Assembly: GCF_000143415.4 (NCBI RefSeq) | Contig: NW_003314296.1 | Location: 1,024,930-1,088,929, forward strand | DNA: 64,000 nt | Direction: 5' to 3' | Source: Selaginella moellendorffii | Taxonomy: Eukaryota > Streptophyta > Lycopodiopsida > Selaginellales > Selaginellaceae | Shown here: positions 21,218 through 30,559 of the stretch, piece by piece | How positions within the stretch are numbered: the first letter of the stretch is position 1 | Layout: each line of letters opens with the position of its first letter | Notes under the pieces: model-generated | Databases searched by the model: none | Seen by the model: only the letters and a program-made list of their open reading frames with translations | What the model was told of the DNA's origin: nothing | Translations under genes and position numbers: made by a program

Positions 21218-21433
21218 CTTGTGTACCCTAAGTTTTGGGGCCCCAATATCCAAATGTATAGGTGGCTTTGGTCGTACAAAAACGTATCGTACTAGGTAGA
21301 TGCGAACTCGCCACCCTGGAGAAACAGATGAAGTAAAGCAAAAAAACCTTGCACTTGTCCAGCCAAAGATGGATTGATCGATTAGCAAACTATGACAGCA
21401 ACAACAATGAAAAAGTGAAAAGAGGCATTTTCT

Positions 21434-22865
21434 TCACTGGATGAAAGCCTTCCACTGTAGTGTCCCCTTTCGCAGCCTCTCGGGAACAGCCTGAGACCAC
21501 TGTGTGAGATTGGGGAGGGGACCCGTGAAAGCCATCTTGTTATTCACTTGATCAAGCTTCCGCCAGTTCACCTGCGGTTCCTTCAACTCGTAAGCGCTTT
21601 AAGTATTAGGAAATGGAGAAAGAAAAAGTCTTACCTCGCCTGGAAATGCCTTTGACATCGCATAAAGAACATGGTTCTCGCCCGTAATTGTGGACTGTAG
21701 AGTTTCATCATCGTCATGTCCACGTCTTTGCTCTTCCACGCAGTTGATCATGATCCGGCCCCCGGGTCTCAGTCTTTTCCTGAGCTTAAACCATGTCTCT
21801 GCCTGGAAGGAAGAATCAGGAAAAGATATCAGTGATCTGATGCTCCGCAAAGACTAAAACTCGTTTCTCACCTCCTTGAGAACTGGCAGAACATCGCCAT
21901 TTGAGAACAAATCCACGACAATGCCTGTAGAAAAGTGAGGTCGAAAGATTAAAAAAAAAAAAGAGAGGTTGCACCGAGCTACCTGCGAATCCACCCTCGG
22001 GATCATTTGCATCCGAGAGAGCATCGTCGATGTGAATTGTAAGCCCTCCACCGTGTTTGTTTTTGCCTTCTAACTCCGACAAGCCGAGATAATCCCTTGC
22101 CTTGTCAATTAGCTGCAAGCTTCAACGACGTAAGAGTTTGCATTGACGGTAGTTACTCACGATCTCATCAATTTCCCAGCCTATCAATTCTCGCTCTGGC
22201 CACAAGTGGAGCAGCAATCGTGCAGCAGTACCACCGCCCTGATGATCCAACACAGAAAAACCAGGAAAGCTAGGAAGAAATCGAAAAGCTCTTACCAGTC
22301 CTAGAATTGCAATGGGACCTCTGGGAATGATCGGTGGAAGCGAGGAGAACTCGTCCTTCAACCACACAAAGAGTATAAACTTGCTTTTCACTCCTCAAGA
22401 AAGGAAGCTATTTACCCAGTATGAACCGACCCACACAGAATCCTCCTTGTAAATACTATGAACATTTCCTACATTGGGACGTAAAGCTCTCTCAATCACC
22501 ACAAAAAGAACCAAATGATCTATAGATGAGAGAGATTGCTCACCTGTTTGATCCAGCAGCAGCAATCTAGCTCCCGCGAATTCACTGGGCGAATCCCTGG
22601 GCACCTCGAGAATCGCAATGGCGTTGTAGAAGCTCATCATCGAGGTCACGACGGTGGGAGCGGCCGCGGTGGCCTCCAAATCCTCCTCCGTCCATTGCTC
22701 CACCGAGAAATCTCTCTTCCTCTTGGACGAGGACGCGGCATTGGCAGCAAGACGGTCAATGCGGCATCTGGGCGCTGCGACTGGAATCGCCGGCAAGCAT
22801 CGCAATACAAGTGGATTAGACCTAACGAGAAGAAGATCGAGCACGGGCAAGTGAAGCTCGGCCAT
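21434..22865 (-). CDS. Spermidine-synthase-like SAM-dependent methyltransferase
   Basis: Eight minus-strand exons: 22,865-22,544; 22,468-22,416; 22,355-22,296; 22,238-22,161; 22,112-21,983; 21,924-21,872; 21,802-21,635; 21,571-21,434. They splice in frame to 333 residues. The cofactor core is intact: GPIAILGL joined to GGGTAARLLLHLWP (motif I, about 138-160), GWEIDEI (acidic residue of motif II), IHIDDALSDA, GIVVDLFSNG, and LRPGGRIMINCV near the C-terminus. This is the Rossmann-fold organisation of the spermidine synthase superfamily. The plant homologues I know are annotated only as SAM-dependent methyltransferase-like, so the substrate is unknown. The N-terminus is Ala/Ser/Arg-rich and could be a plastid transit peptide. 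It ends GPLPNLTQWSQAVPE...WKAFIQ and TGA. Degraded copies occur at 17,788, 25,000 and 30,640. Confidence 0.85.
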
Positions 22866-22923
22866 ATGCTATTACATAATTCCAACCAATAGATAAGCAT
22901 TCCATGAATCGCTTAATGTTTAA

Positions 22924-22997
22924 GGCCTATTAGCTCAGTTGGTCAGAGCGTGGTGCTAATAACGCCAAGGTCGCAGGTTCGAAACCTGCATAGGCCA
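22924..22997 (+). tRNA. tRNA-Ile(AAT), second copy
   Basis: 74 nt, same plan as the copy at 20,171, but with a fully paired acceptor stem (GGCCTAT/ATAGGCC). Anticodon AAT, T-arm GCAGG-TTCGAAA-CCTGC. It ends only 37 bp before the F-box gene's first ATG and starts 58 bp after the divergent methyltransferase start. Confidence 0.9.
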
Positions 22998-23034
22998 TAT
23001 CGTCCTCTCTATTTAACGAGGAAAGGGAAAAGCC

Positions 23035-24231
23035 TTGTTTTGCTTCGAGATGTTGGCCGGGCTGCGCGTTTGCCTCACCTTTTTGTTTCCTGAGAGTTTC
23101 GAGTGTGAGGAGCTACCTGACGAGTGCGTCTGCCGGATCTTGGCATGGCTCCCCATTCCAGACCTTGTCCGCTGCAAGCTTGTATGCAAGCGCTGGAAGT
23201 CACTCATTGACGATGCCACTCGCTGGAGAAGCTTGCCGCGGTTGCATGAGTCGTGGTTTGTAGACAATAGTTCCGTTCTCTGTCGTATCTTGGCAACTAG
23301 TAATTCTCCCCACAGCGCTCGCCATCTTAAGTTGCCCTTGCTCTTGAAGAATAGAGGTCCTTGGGGTGAAGGACGCTGCAGGCTTAGGATATTTGCCGAC
23401 TCGTCCTGCGGCCTGGTGTGTGGCTATTTTGTGAATCTCCAGAGACACCACCTTCCCTATTACATGGTTGGGAATCCGATCACCGGGAAGTGGTGTTGCC
23501 TCCCCAAGCTCCCGGTGAACGAGGTCTCGAGGAAAGAGGGGAAACTGCTTGTGGATCCATGCACAGGGTACTTCAAGGTCCTGGTGTTTCTCCTTGCAGA
23601 TTTTGATCACTACTGGCTATTCAATTCGCTCAGTAGGGAGTGGCGGCACTGCCAGTTTACAAGCAAGAAGAGCATTGATGATCTCGCTGCGGATGACAAG
23701 GGACCATGGCTCGGATCCAGTATGTTTGGATTACCTAACAGGCACTCGCTAAAGGTCACTGATGGTCGGGTTGATCTTCTTTACGTGGCTGTGTTTGATC
23801 AGGTTTCAGGTTGCTATGACAGGGTCAAGGTGAAGTTTCCAAGCAATCTTTTCTGTTGTGGGCTGCCTTGTATTGTAGATTACAATGGGAAGTGGATTCT
23901 TGTTTCGTCAGCTATAAGTGGTGGTCATAAGGTGTCTGCTGCTGCATGGGAACTCGACAGGGAGACAACAGATTGGAAACTTTTGAGTGAGGTTTACATG
24001 GGTGACTTGGTGAGGAATGGCGCTCTTGAGTTTGAGTATTTTCTTGTCAAGCATTCCGTTGTTGTGCGACCAAGTATGTTATCAGTCTCTCCACCGATGG
24101 CCTTCTTCTTCAAGAATAATTCATGGAGTATCTGCAGCAAGTATAACTATAAGACGGCCTTCACGCTCACACCAGATTTATTTTCAAAGCCTAGAATTTT
24201 TTATCAGCGTCGTAGAAACATAGAACCATAG
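23035..24231 (+). CDS. F-box protein (intronless)
   Basis: Single exon, 398 residues. The F-box lies at about residues 25-65 (EELPDECVCRILAWLPIPDL, then VRCKLVCKRWKSLI), the segment that binds SKP1 in SCF ubiquitin ligases. The rest contains blocks typical of the plant F-box/Kelch-like associated region (GLVCGYF, YMVGNPITGKWCCLPKLP, WLFNSLSREWRHC, AAWELDRETTDWKLLSEV), presumably the substrate-recognition part. The target is unknown. Met-6 is an alternative start. AATAAA occurs about 40 bp after the stop. A truncated copy is at 18,425 and scattered pieces are at 30.8-31.2 kb. Confidence 0.9.
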   Translation: MFCFEMLAGLRVCLTFLFPESFECEELPDECVCRILAWLPIPDLVRCKLVCKRWKSLIDDATRWRSLPRLHESWFVDNSSVLCRILATSNSPHSARHLKLPLLLKNRGPWGEGRCRLRIFADSSCGLVCGYFVNLQRHHLPYYMVGNPITGKWCCLPKLPVNEVSRKEGKLLVDPCTGYFKVLVFLLADFDHYWLFNSLSREWRHCQFTSKKSIDDLAADDKGPWLGSSMFGLPNRHSLKVTDGRVDLLYVAVFDQVSGCYDRVKVKFPSNLFCCGLPCIVDYNGKWILVSSAISGGHKVSAAAWELDRETTDWKLLSEVYMGDLVRNGALEFEYFLVKHSVVVRPSMLSVSPPMAFFFKNNSWSICSKYNYKTAFTLTPDLFSKPRIFYQRRRNIEP

Positions 24232-24339
24232 AAACATGAGTTTCGGACACGTTATCCAAGCTTGCTGTCAATAAAGAAATGCGATGGCAGGCGGATCCAC
24301 CGTCTCATCGGGCCTCTGATACAATCACTTTGTCTCCAA

Positions 24340-24610
24340 TCTTCTTTACAGATGTACGAGATATCAACGACCTTCGGGTAAGAATCCAGCAGCTTAATTG
24401 CCAGCATGGTGTCGAGTTCCGTGTCGAAAACACGGAACTTACAGCCCCACTGGTCGTGTAAGCTGTGCGAATCCTCGAGCGACTTCAGTTGTTCCTTCTC
24501 GGCAAGGTTTTGCTGCGAGGAGAGTGACGTGACCGCCGAAGAGCCTCAGCCTTGGATCATTTGCGAATAAAGCTCGAGTGCCTTCTCGGCTTCTTGCCTT
24601 TGCCATCTCC
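24340..24610 (-). pseudogene. Unidentified coding relic
   Basis: The minus strand has about 63 open codons without a start Met, reading SQQNLAEKEQLKSLEDSHSL, then DQWGCKFRVFDTELDTML, then IKLLDSYPKVVDISYIC. It is preceded by ALELYSQMIQG and a stop. The amphipathic, charged composition looks protein-derived. I do not recognise the family; it may be one exon of a decayed gene. Confidence 0.3.
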
Positions 24611-24999
24611 TTTGCTACCGAGACTCAATAACAACAACCAAAGTCGCTGCGCTCGGAACTGATGGAGCCGATTCTTCGTCTCCATTCTGTGCATGATAGC
24701 CATCCTACTATGGTGCAAGGACTTTGCACCGAATCCGCCAATCTCCCATAAAAGTCCACCAGCCTGGAAAGCAAAAGCTTGTAAGATCTTATGGTGGCTT
24801 ACATCCTCTGCTTGTTCCGGAGCTCACGTTGACAATCCGAGCTCCGTGAGATGGCAAACTCTGTTAACTTTTGAACTGAGAGGTAGTTCGTGTCAATGAC
24901 GGCTTTGGAGTTCTCCAAGTTTGTAAGAACCCCCGAGATTTCCACCTATACAGTGGATCAAACTAAGCATTGAGCTCATGAGCTTGTTCAGGATCAGGA

Positions 25000-25480
25000 T
25001 CTTAATCTTGCCAGATGGCCTGCATTGATCGGTCTGTCTGGAAGTATAGACAGGCAAGTCATTTTCTCCAGGAAGTTGATCATGATACGAGATTGTAGAT
25101 AGCCTTCACAAAGAATGTGTGGAGCTCTGGCAAAACTTCCGCTTTCGAGAACAAATCCACGACAACACCTGGACAAGAATCGTAGCTTCTGAGAAAAGAT
25201 GATAAAAGAATTTGCATCTCAAGGCACCTGCAAATCCTTCCTCCGGATCGTTAATGGCATCCGAAAAAGCGTTGAGCTCGGGGTGGAGCATTCACGATGG
25301 AGAATTGCAAGAGACTCACGATTTCATGTCATCGATCTCCAATGCTCGCTCGGCAGCAGTGATCGAGCAGCTCACTCTTGAAACAAAGAAGGTTTTCTAA
25401 GAAGAACACGAAAAGTTCTTACCAATCCGATAATTGTCTTCTGGAATGACCGGTGGAAGCGAGGAGAACTCATCCTAAAG
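25000..25480 (-). pseudogene. Methyltransferase pseudogene (third copy)
   Basis: Minus-strand pieces collinear with the intact methyltransferase: exon 3 (DEFSSLPPVIPE, about 25,475-25,440), the end of exon 4 (about 25,350), the end of exon 5 (SDAINDPEEGFAG, about 25,265-25,228), exon 6 (VVDLFSKAEVLPEL, about 25,165-25,125) and part of exon 7 (RIMIN, about 25,085). Frameshifts, lost glycine-rich motif I and missing exon parts make it non-functional. It is more diverged than the 17.8-kb copy. Confidence 0.8.
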
Positions 25481-25487
25481 AACAAAC

Positions 25488-26090
25488 ATGAGCTTAGACA
25501 AATTTTACCGGCAAGCATCGCACCGGAGTCTGGTTTTAGGGCTCTTGTTCTTTGGGTCTCTTCGATTCGATGTGGAATCCGAGCCGCCGAGGTGCAATCA
25601 CGCGACGCCGTGTATTTCTTGCGAAATCTCTCGTGTTTGTGCCAGGCACCGCTGGAGATTTTGTGGCGATGATCCGGCGGAGCGATCCAACCTCGACACG
25701 CCCCAATCCGTCGCTGACAACTCGAAATCCTCCCCGATCGAAGCTCCCGAGGCCGCATTTCCGCGAGAAATCCCGCACAGAGATGAGAGCTCGTACAGGG
25801 AAGAAAAATTTCTCCCGATGAGGGACGAGCAAGGGTCGATGTTCTTGGTGGAGCGATTCGGGGGCGCCAGATTCCACGTCTGGAAGATGAGGATGCAAAT
25901 GCTGCTGGTGCTACACGATCCGTGGGGCGTGGTGAGCGGATCGGAGGCCCGGCCGGGAGAATCCGCGAGGAAGGAAGAACGCCTGGAGTTTGAGAAGACG
26001 GACGCGAGAGCGCGAGCGAATATGTTGCTCCATCTCGAGGACAGGCAGCTAATGCAGGTGTGGCATGGGATCTGGGATTTAGGGTTCTAG
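25488..26090 (+). pseudogene. Copia gag-like (UBN2/DUF4219) fragment
   Basis: The open frame's C-terminal part reads MFLVERFGGARFHVWKMRMQ, then MLLVLHDPWGVVSGSE, then KTDARARANMLLHLEDRQLM. This matches the gag N-terminus of Ty1/copia elements (F.G.NF..WK.RM...L...D.W..V.G). The first 120 residues have no recognisable domain and are probably fortuitous. No zinc knuckle, protease or LTR follows. It could also be a captured or domesticated gag domain; a relic is more likely. Confidence 0.55.
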
Positions 26091-26110
26091 CGGCCGGATA
26101 GATAGAAAGA

Positions 26111-27375
26111 ATGCTAGTGGCGCGTCCACAGCTAGCGCTTTGGCGCAGTGGTAGAGGCTGGAATTCTTCGTCGGTTCCAGCGAGAATTCTGGCCAGGGGA
26201 ACTCACGCATTGGGCGAGTACCATGGCACTATCCCGGAGGAGACCGTGAGCACTAGAATCGACGTGTGGCTCTCGGGTCAGCTCCCGCATACCAGTCGAG
26301 CTCGCGTCCAAGACAGCATTCGTAAGGGGCTTGCTCTTGTCAATGGGAAAACCATCACCAAGGTGCGCTTGGCTTTCTTCTAGCTCATTTGCACTTCACT
26401 TTCATGCTTTTTCTTCCATAGATGTTTTTTTCTTTGAGCTAAGCTTTGGATTTCTGGCAGCCTTCGTTTCCTGTCATTGGTGGTGACGAAGTTGTCTGTA
26501 CGCTCTGCGGTGCTGCTCCTTTGGAAGCTACCCCTGAGAGAATTCAGCTAGACATTGTTCATGAAGATGATCATGTGATTGTTGTCAACAAGGCTGCCGA
26601 TATGGTATGTAGTCGAGAGACTTTCGCTTTGGACCTGGCTAAAAACAAGTTTTCAGGATGAACAGTCCCAGCTGAGTTTGAGCGAGCAATTTAAATCTCG
26701 GAAAGTCCGAAGAACCTATCTGAGTCTTACGTGTGGTACACCTTCAACGACGAGCGGCCGCATTGAGGCTGAAATCCTTCGTGATCCGCGAGATAGGAAA
26801 CGCATGACGACGTCAGATACTGTTCCATCCGCCCGAAATGCGCGTTTTGCTGCAAGCAGGTATGGAGCAACGAGTTTCTTTTGTATCACCATTTCATTAT
26901 CATTTCAGGTACAAGGTTCTAGACGTTCTCGCAAATGGTGGTGTGGCTCTTGTTCAGTGGAAGCTGGAGACAGGGAGAACTCATCAAGTTCGTATTCTTT
27001 AATTTCAGGAGCTCTGATACTAAACTGAACCTTCCAGATAAGAGTTCATGCACGTTACATGGGTTTCCCGCTGCTTGGGGATGATGTGTATGGAGGAACA
27101 GTGGGAAAAGCGAATTCGACTCTATTTTCCGCTCTAAGCGCGACTAAAACGAACAGCCGAAAGAAGATTCACGAGTTCACATCGGACATTCGTCGCCCTT
27201 GTCTGCATGCCTATAGCCTCGGGTGAGGTTTCGTATAAGAAATTTGCGTGAGCTAATAAACGTTGTCAGGTTCGAGCACCCTGCCACAGAAAAGTACGTC
27301 CACTTCACATGTCCTCCTCCAGAAGACTTCGAGGAGGCATGGACAAGGCTCCGAGACATGAAACCGGAAGCATAA
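26111..27375 (+). CDS. RluD-type RNA pseudouridine synthase lacking its catalytic segment
   Basis: Six exons: 26,111-26,362; 26,461-26,604; 26,657-26,859; 26,909-26,987; 27,038-27,222; 27,270-27,375. They splice to 322 residues. The N-terminus looks organellar. An S4-like RNA-binding segment follows (RIDVWLSGQLPHTSRARVQDSI), then the start of the synthase domain (LDIVHEDDHVIVVNKAADM), and later the conserved [29 protein letters not shown]. What should lie between, the HPxxG block and the HRLDKxTSG motif with the catalytic Asp, is absent. Exon 2 ends at NKAADM and exon 3 resumes at DEQSQLSLSEQFKSRKV, both in phase 0. The remaining protein is in frame but should be unable to isomerise uridine. 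It is either a recent exon-loss pseudogene or an RNA-binding derivative. It ends 3 bp from the convergent PPR gene. Confidence 0.75.
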
Positions 27376-27378
27376 CTT

Positions 27379-29779
27379 TCAGCGTTGGTGGCTTTGGACA
27401 ACACCGAAGCCTCTCTGGACCATATCATCTAGCAGCTCGCAAGCGTCCTCATCGCGATTGGCCTTACGAAACGCATCAATGAGAAGGTTATAAGTCCCGA
27501 TGTTTGGAACACAGCCCTTCTCTATATACCCGCGAGCTCGATCAAGCATACCAGCATTGCAAAGGCCAGTAATCAAATGTGGAATACGTTATAGAGTTTG
27601 GCAAGCACCCAGGCTCCTCCAGCATCTTTCTATACACTCGACAGGCCTCGTCGACTTTCTTCTCTCTGCAAAGGACATCGATAACAGTGGTATACATCAC
27701 CACGTCCGGGTTACAACGTCTTCTTCGGGCTTCTTCGACGAGCTCCATGGCTTCGCTGGACCGGTTAACTTTACACAGTCCCCGGATCATGATATTGAAC
27801 GAGACGACGTTGGGAGGACAGTCCATCTCCTCCAGCATGAACTTTCGGGCCTCCTCCAACTGGTTTACTCTGCAGTAGCCATCGAGGATGGTGTTATACG
27901 TATAGACTGTGGGTGAGCAGCTCTTCCTCCTCATTTCACCGAGGATATGCACAGCGTCACTCAGCCGGTTCTCTCGACAGAGCCCGTCCATCAAGCTCGT
28001 GAAAGTCACCACGTTCGGGGTGAGCCCCTTGCGGGTCATCTGGTTGAGAAGATCGTACGCATCGTCTAGCCTCGCCAGCTTGCAGAAGCCGTTCATGAGA
28101 GTGGTGTAAGTCACCACGTCCGGAGAGCTTCCAGTCTCGGCCATCCTCTCCAGCAGGTTCATCGCCTCGTCCATCTTTCCCATCCGACAGAAGCCGCTGA
28201 TGAGGGAGTTATAAGTCACCGTGTTCGGCATACAGCTGCCGCTCTTGATCATCCGGCCGAAGAGATCGATCGCCTCCTTGAGCCGGCCTTCCTTACAAAG
28301 TCCATCGATCAAGCACGAGTACGTGACAACGTCGGGGCGGAAGCCTCTGGCAACCAGCTGCTCGAAGACTCGGAGAGCATCATCCGACTTCTTTGACTTG
28401 CAGAAGCCGGTGATGAGCGTGGTATACGTGAAGATATCCGGGATGCAGCCGCTGTACACCATCTCCTCCAGGAGGTCGTAGGCCTCGCTCGCCCGCTCGG
28501 CCTTGCAGAGACCGCTTATCAGGCTGTTGTAAGTCACAGCCGTGGGGACTTCTTCCGCATCTTGGACAGCAGCGCCACAGCCTCGTCGACCCGGCCACCT
28601 TTGCAGAGCCCGTCGATGAGAACCGTGTACGTGACAACGTTTCGGTTGGCCATCTCTTCCAGAAACTTTCGAGCTTCGTGGAGCCGGTTCTCGACGCATA
28701 GGGCGTGGATGACGGCAGTGTAGGTGTAAACGTCCGGGTCGAAGCCTTTGGACACCATTTTCCCCAGGAAGATCAAGTCCTGCTCCAGCCGCTTCACCTT
28801 GCAGAGTCCCTGATCAGGCTGGTGTAGGTGACGAAATCCGCCGAGCAAGAGTTCGTTGCTACCATCTTCTCGTACACGGCCACGGCAGCATCCAGCTTCT
28901 TCCCTTTGCAGTACGAGGACACCACCAGATTGTGGAGCGGGACCCGGAACTTCTTCCTCGACTCGGTGACAAGCACCTCGGCGTCCTCGATCATCTTGGC
29001 CTTGCAAAGCGGACGAACGAGGAGATAGTAGCTCGTCACGTCCTCGGCAGCCATCTCTACCATCTTCCGGAACAGCAGCTTGGCATCGTCGAACCGGGCC
29101 TCCTTGCAGAGAGCGATGATCTTGGCATTGCACTCCGCGGTGTTGGGAGCCACACCTTTGCTCTTGAGATCGACGAGCACCTCGCAGGCCATCACGACGT
29201 TGCCAAAGCCGTGCAAGATGACCGCGAAAGTTGACGCGTTTGGGAGCTGCCAGGAGTCGACCATCTCGGACAGGAGCTCTCGGGCGCGATCGTAGAGGCA
29301 AGCCCGGAGGAGAACACGCAGGAAGCAGTTGTAGGTGTAGATGGAGTGGCCGTACCCGGGCCTATGCTGCGCGTACGTGAAGAAGAACACGGCATCGTCG
29401 ACGAACTTGAGAGCCTGGATGACTTTCCGACCATCTCCGGTGTGAGATCCCCGCTCCACGCGTCTAGAGCTTCGGCCTTGGAGGGATTGGGAGCCGTGGA
29501 GCGGAGGATGTGGAGGAGGCTCTCTACTTGGAGCAAGAGGTCGGGGAACTCGTCCGCGCCGGCCATTCGCCAGAGTCGATTTGGAGGCCTGAGCTTGTGC
29601 TTGCTCGAGTCGGGAGATGGAAACTCTTCGTGCGATGATGGCGATGGTGTTGCCGAGGCGACAAGAACTGCAGTGGAAGAATGGAATGTTCTTGCTCGAG
29701 AAGGGCGATGGAGATAAGATGAGACGAGATGAGGACGCGAAGATAAAGATGGATGGAGGGGGGCAGTGATAGCAGCCAT
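27379..29779 (-). pseudogene. P-class PPR protein gene with four frameshifts
   Basis: The minus strand encodes an organellar PPR protein. It has a Ser/Arg-rich N-terminus like a targeting peptide, then at least 15 tandem 35-residue P-type repeats of the form VVTYTTLMNGFCKLARLDDA. Reading frame changes at about 29,440, 28,800, 28,555 and 27,575. By frame arithmetic the first three are one-base deletions and the last a one-base insertion (ACATTTGATT where ACATTGATT keeps frame). Repeats continue uninterrupted across each break, so the damage is recent or the sequence has base-call errors. P-class proteins bind single-stranded organellar RNA and affect splicing, stability or translation; this one's target is unknown. 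No intron is needed to explain it. Confidence 0.8.
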
Positions 29780-29828
29780 GTACCTATGTCTGCCCGCCTG
29801 GAGCTACATTGAAGGAGTCCAAAATATT

Positions 29829-29892
29829 TGGCCCATGCAGGTCTCGAACCTGCGACCTTGGCGTTATTACTGACCAGCTGAGCTACTAGGCC
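29829..29892 (-). pseudogene. tRNA-Ile pseudogene with 10-nt deletion
   Basis: The minus strand reads GGCCTAGTAGCTCAGCTGG, TCAGTAATAACGCCAAGG, then TCGCAGGTTCGAGACCTGC. Acceptor, D-arm and T-arm match tRNA-Ile(AAT), but ten bases (AGCGTGGTGC) of the anticodon stem 5' side are missing, giving 64 nt instead of 74. Both Pol III boxes remain, so it may be transcribed, but it cannot form an anticodon arm. Confidence 0.8.
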
Positions 29893-29918
29893 TTACAGAT
29901 TAATTAAAAATAATAACA

Positions 29919-30344
29919 TCACCCGTTAATTTTTGGCCTTACGTTGACTTTTAACGAGACGCTCTCGTCTTCTACTTTCCAATTCGTCAAGCTCATCGAG
30001 TTCATCCTCGCCGAGCTCGATTTGGCCATGGCTGGAGCTACATTAAAAGCCCTAGGTTCTTGGCCACAGCCAGCACCAAGGATCGATCCATAACTCCAGA
30101 AGCAGGGTTCTAGCCCGAGCCTAGCAGCCATTCTCTTTGCTCCTAAGGCGTGCAAGCTTTCCAGGGCATCGCCAAAGAATGCCTGCCAGCGCGCTCCGCC
30201 ACCTTCCCCACTGTGGCCGCTGCTGTCGTCCCCTTCCCCTCCGCTCCAGCTGCTCCAGCTGCTCCAGGCGCCGCCGCCCCAGCTGCCGCTGCCACTGCTG
30301 CCGTCGCTCCCGTCGCCCCCGCTGCTGCCGCCATTGCTTGCCAT
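29919..30344 (-). CDS. Gly/Ser-rich hypothetical protein
   Basis: Minus-strand frame of 141 codons. Residues 1-50 are Gly/Ser/Trp-rich low complexity (SSWSSWSGGEGDDSSGHSGE), followed by a more ordered part (WQAFFGDALESLHALGAKRM). The 3' half is uncertain: an alternative frame over 30,022-29,945 reads ELGEDELDELDELESRRRE, which looks more coding than the annotated one, so an intron may join the two. A run of 13 A residues just upstream (plus 30,348-30,360) could be a homopolymer. No family recognised. Confidence 0.4.
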   Translation of the reverse strand: MASNGGSSGGDGSDGSSGSGSWGGGAWSSWSSWSGGEGDDSSGHSGEGGGARWQAFFGDALESLHALGAKRMAARLGLEPCFWSYGSILGAGCGQEPRAFNVAPAMAKSSSARMNSMSLTNWKVEDESVSLKVNVRPKING

Positions 30345-30559
30345 GGCAAAAAAAAAAAAAAGGCTTTTGGCGGCAATGCACGATTTGAATTAACGACATG
30401 GTTTGTTTATTAACCAAATCATTAGCCACGTTGGATATTGCTGACTCGTACCAAAACAACTTCACGCCACGTGTCCTCTAGCGACGATGGTTTATCCGTC
30501 CGACCGAATTCCCTTAGAGCTCCTCGCGTGCAATCACCAGAAGCAAGCTTACATCTTCT

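Noticed and set aside
26132-26162. tRNA-like A-box (TTGGCGCAGTGGTAGAGGCT)
   Set aside because: No B-box or cloverleaf follows; it falls in the first exon of the pseudouridine synthase gene and is probably chance.
29346-29717. 123-codon plus-strand frame over the PPR N-terminus
   Set aside because: Antisense shadow of the targeting-peptide region; no motif.
30137-30413. Pro/Ala/Ser-rich plus-strand frames
   Set aside because: They are the complement of the Gly/Ser-rich minus-strand sequence and low complexity.
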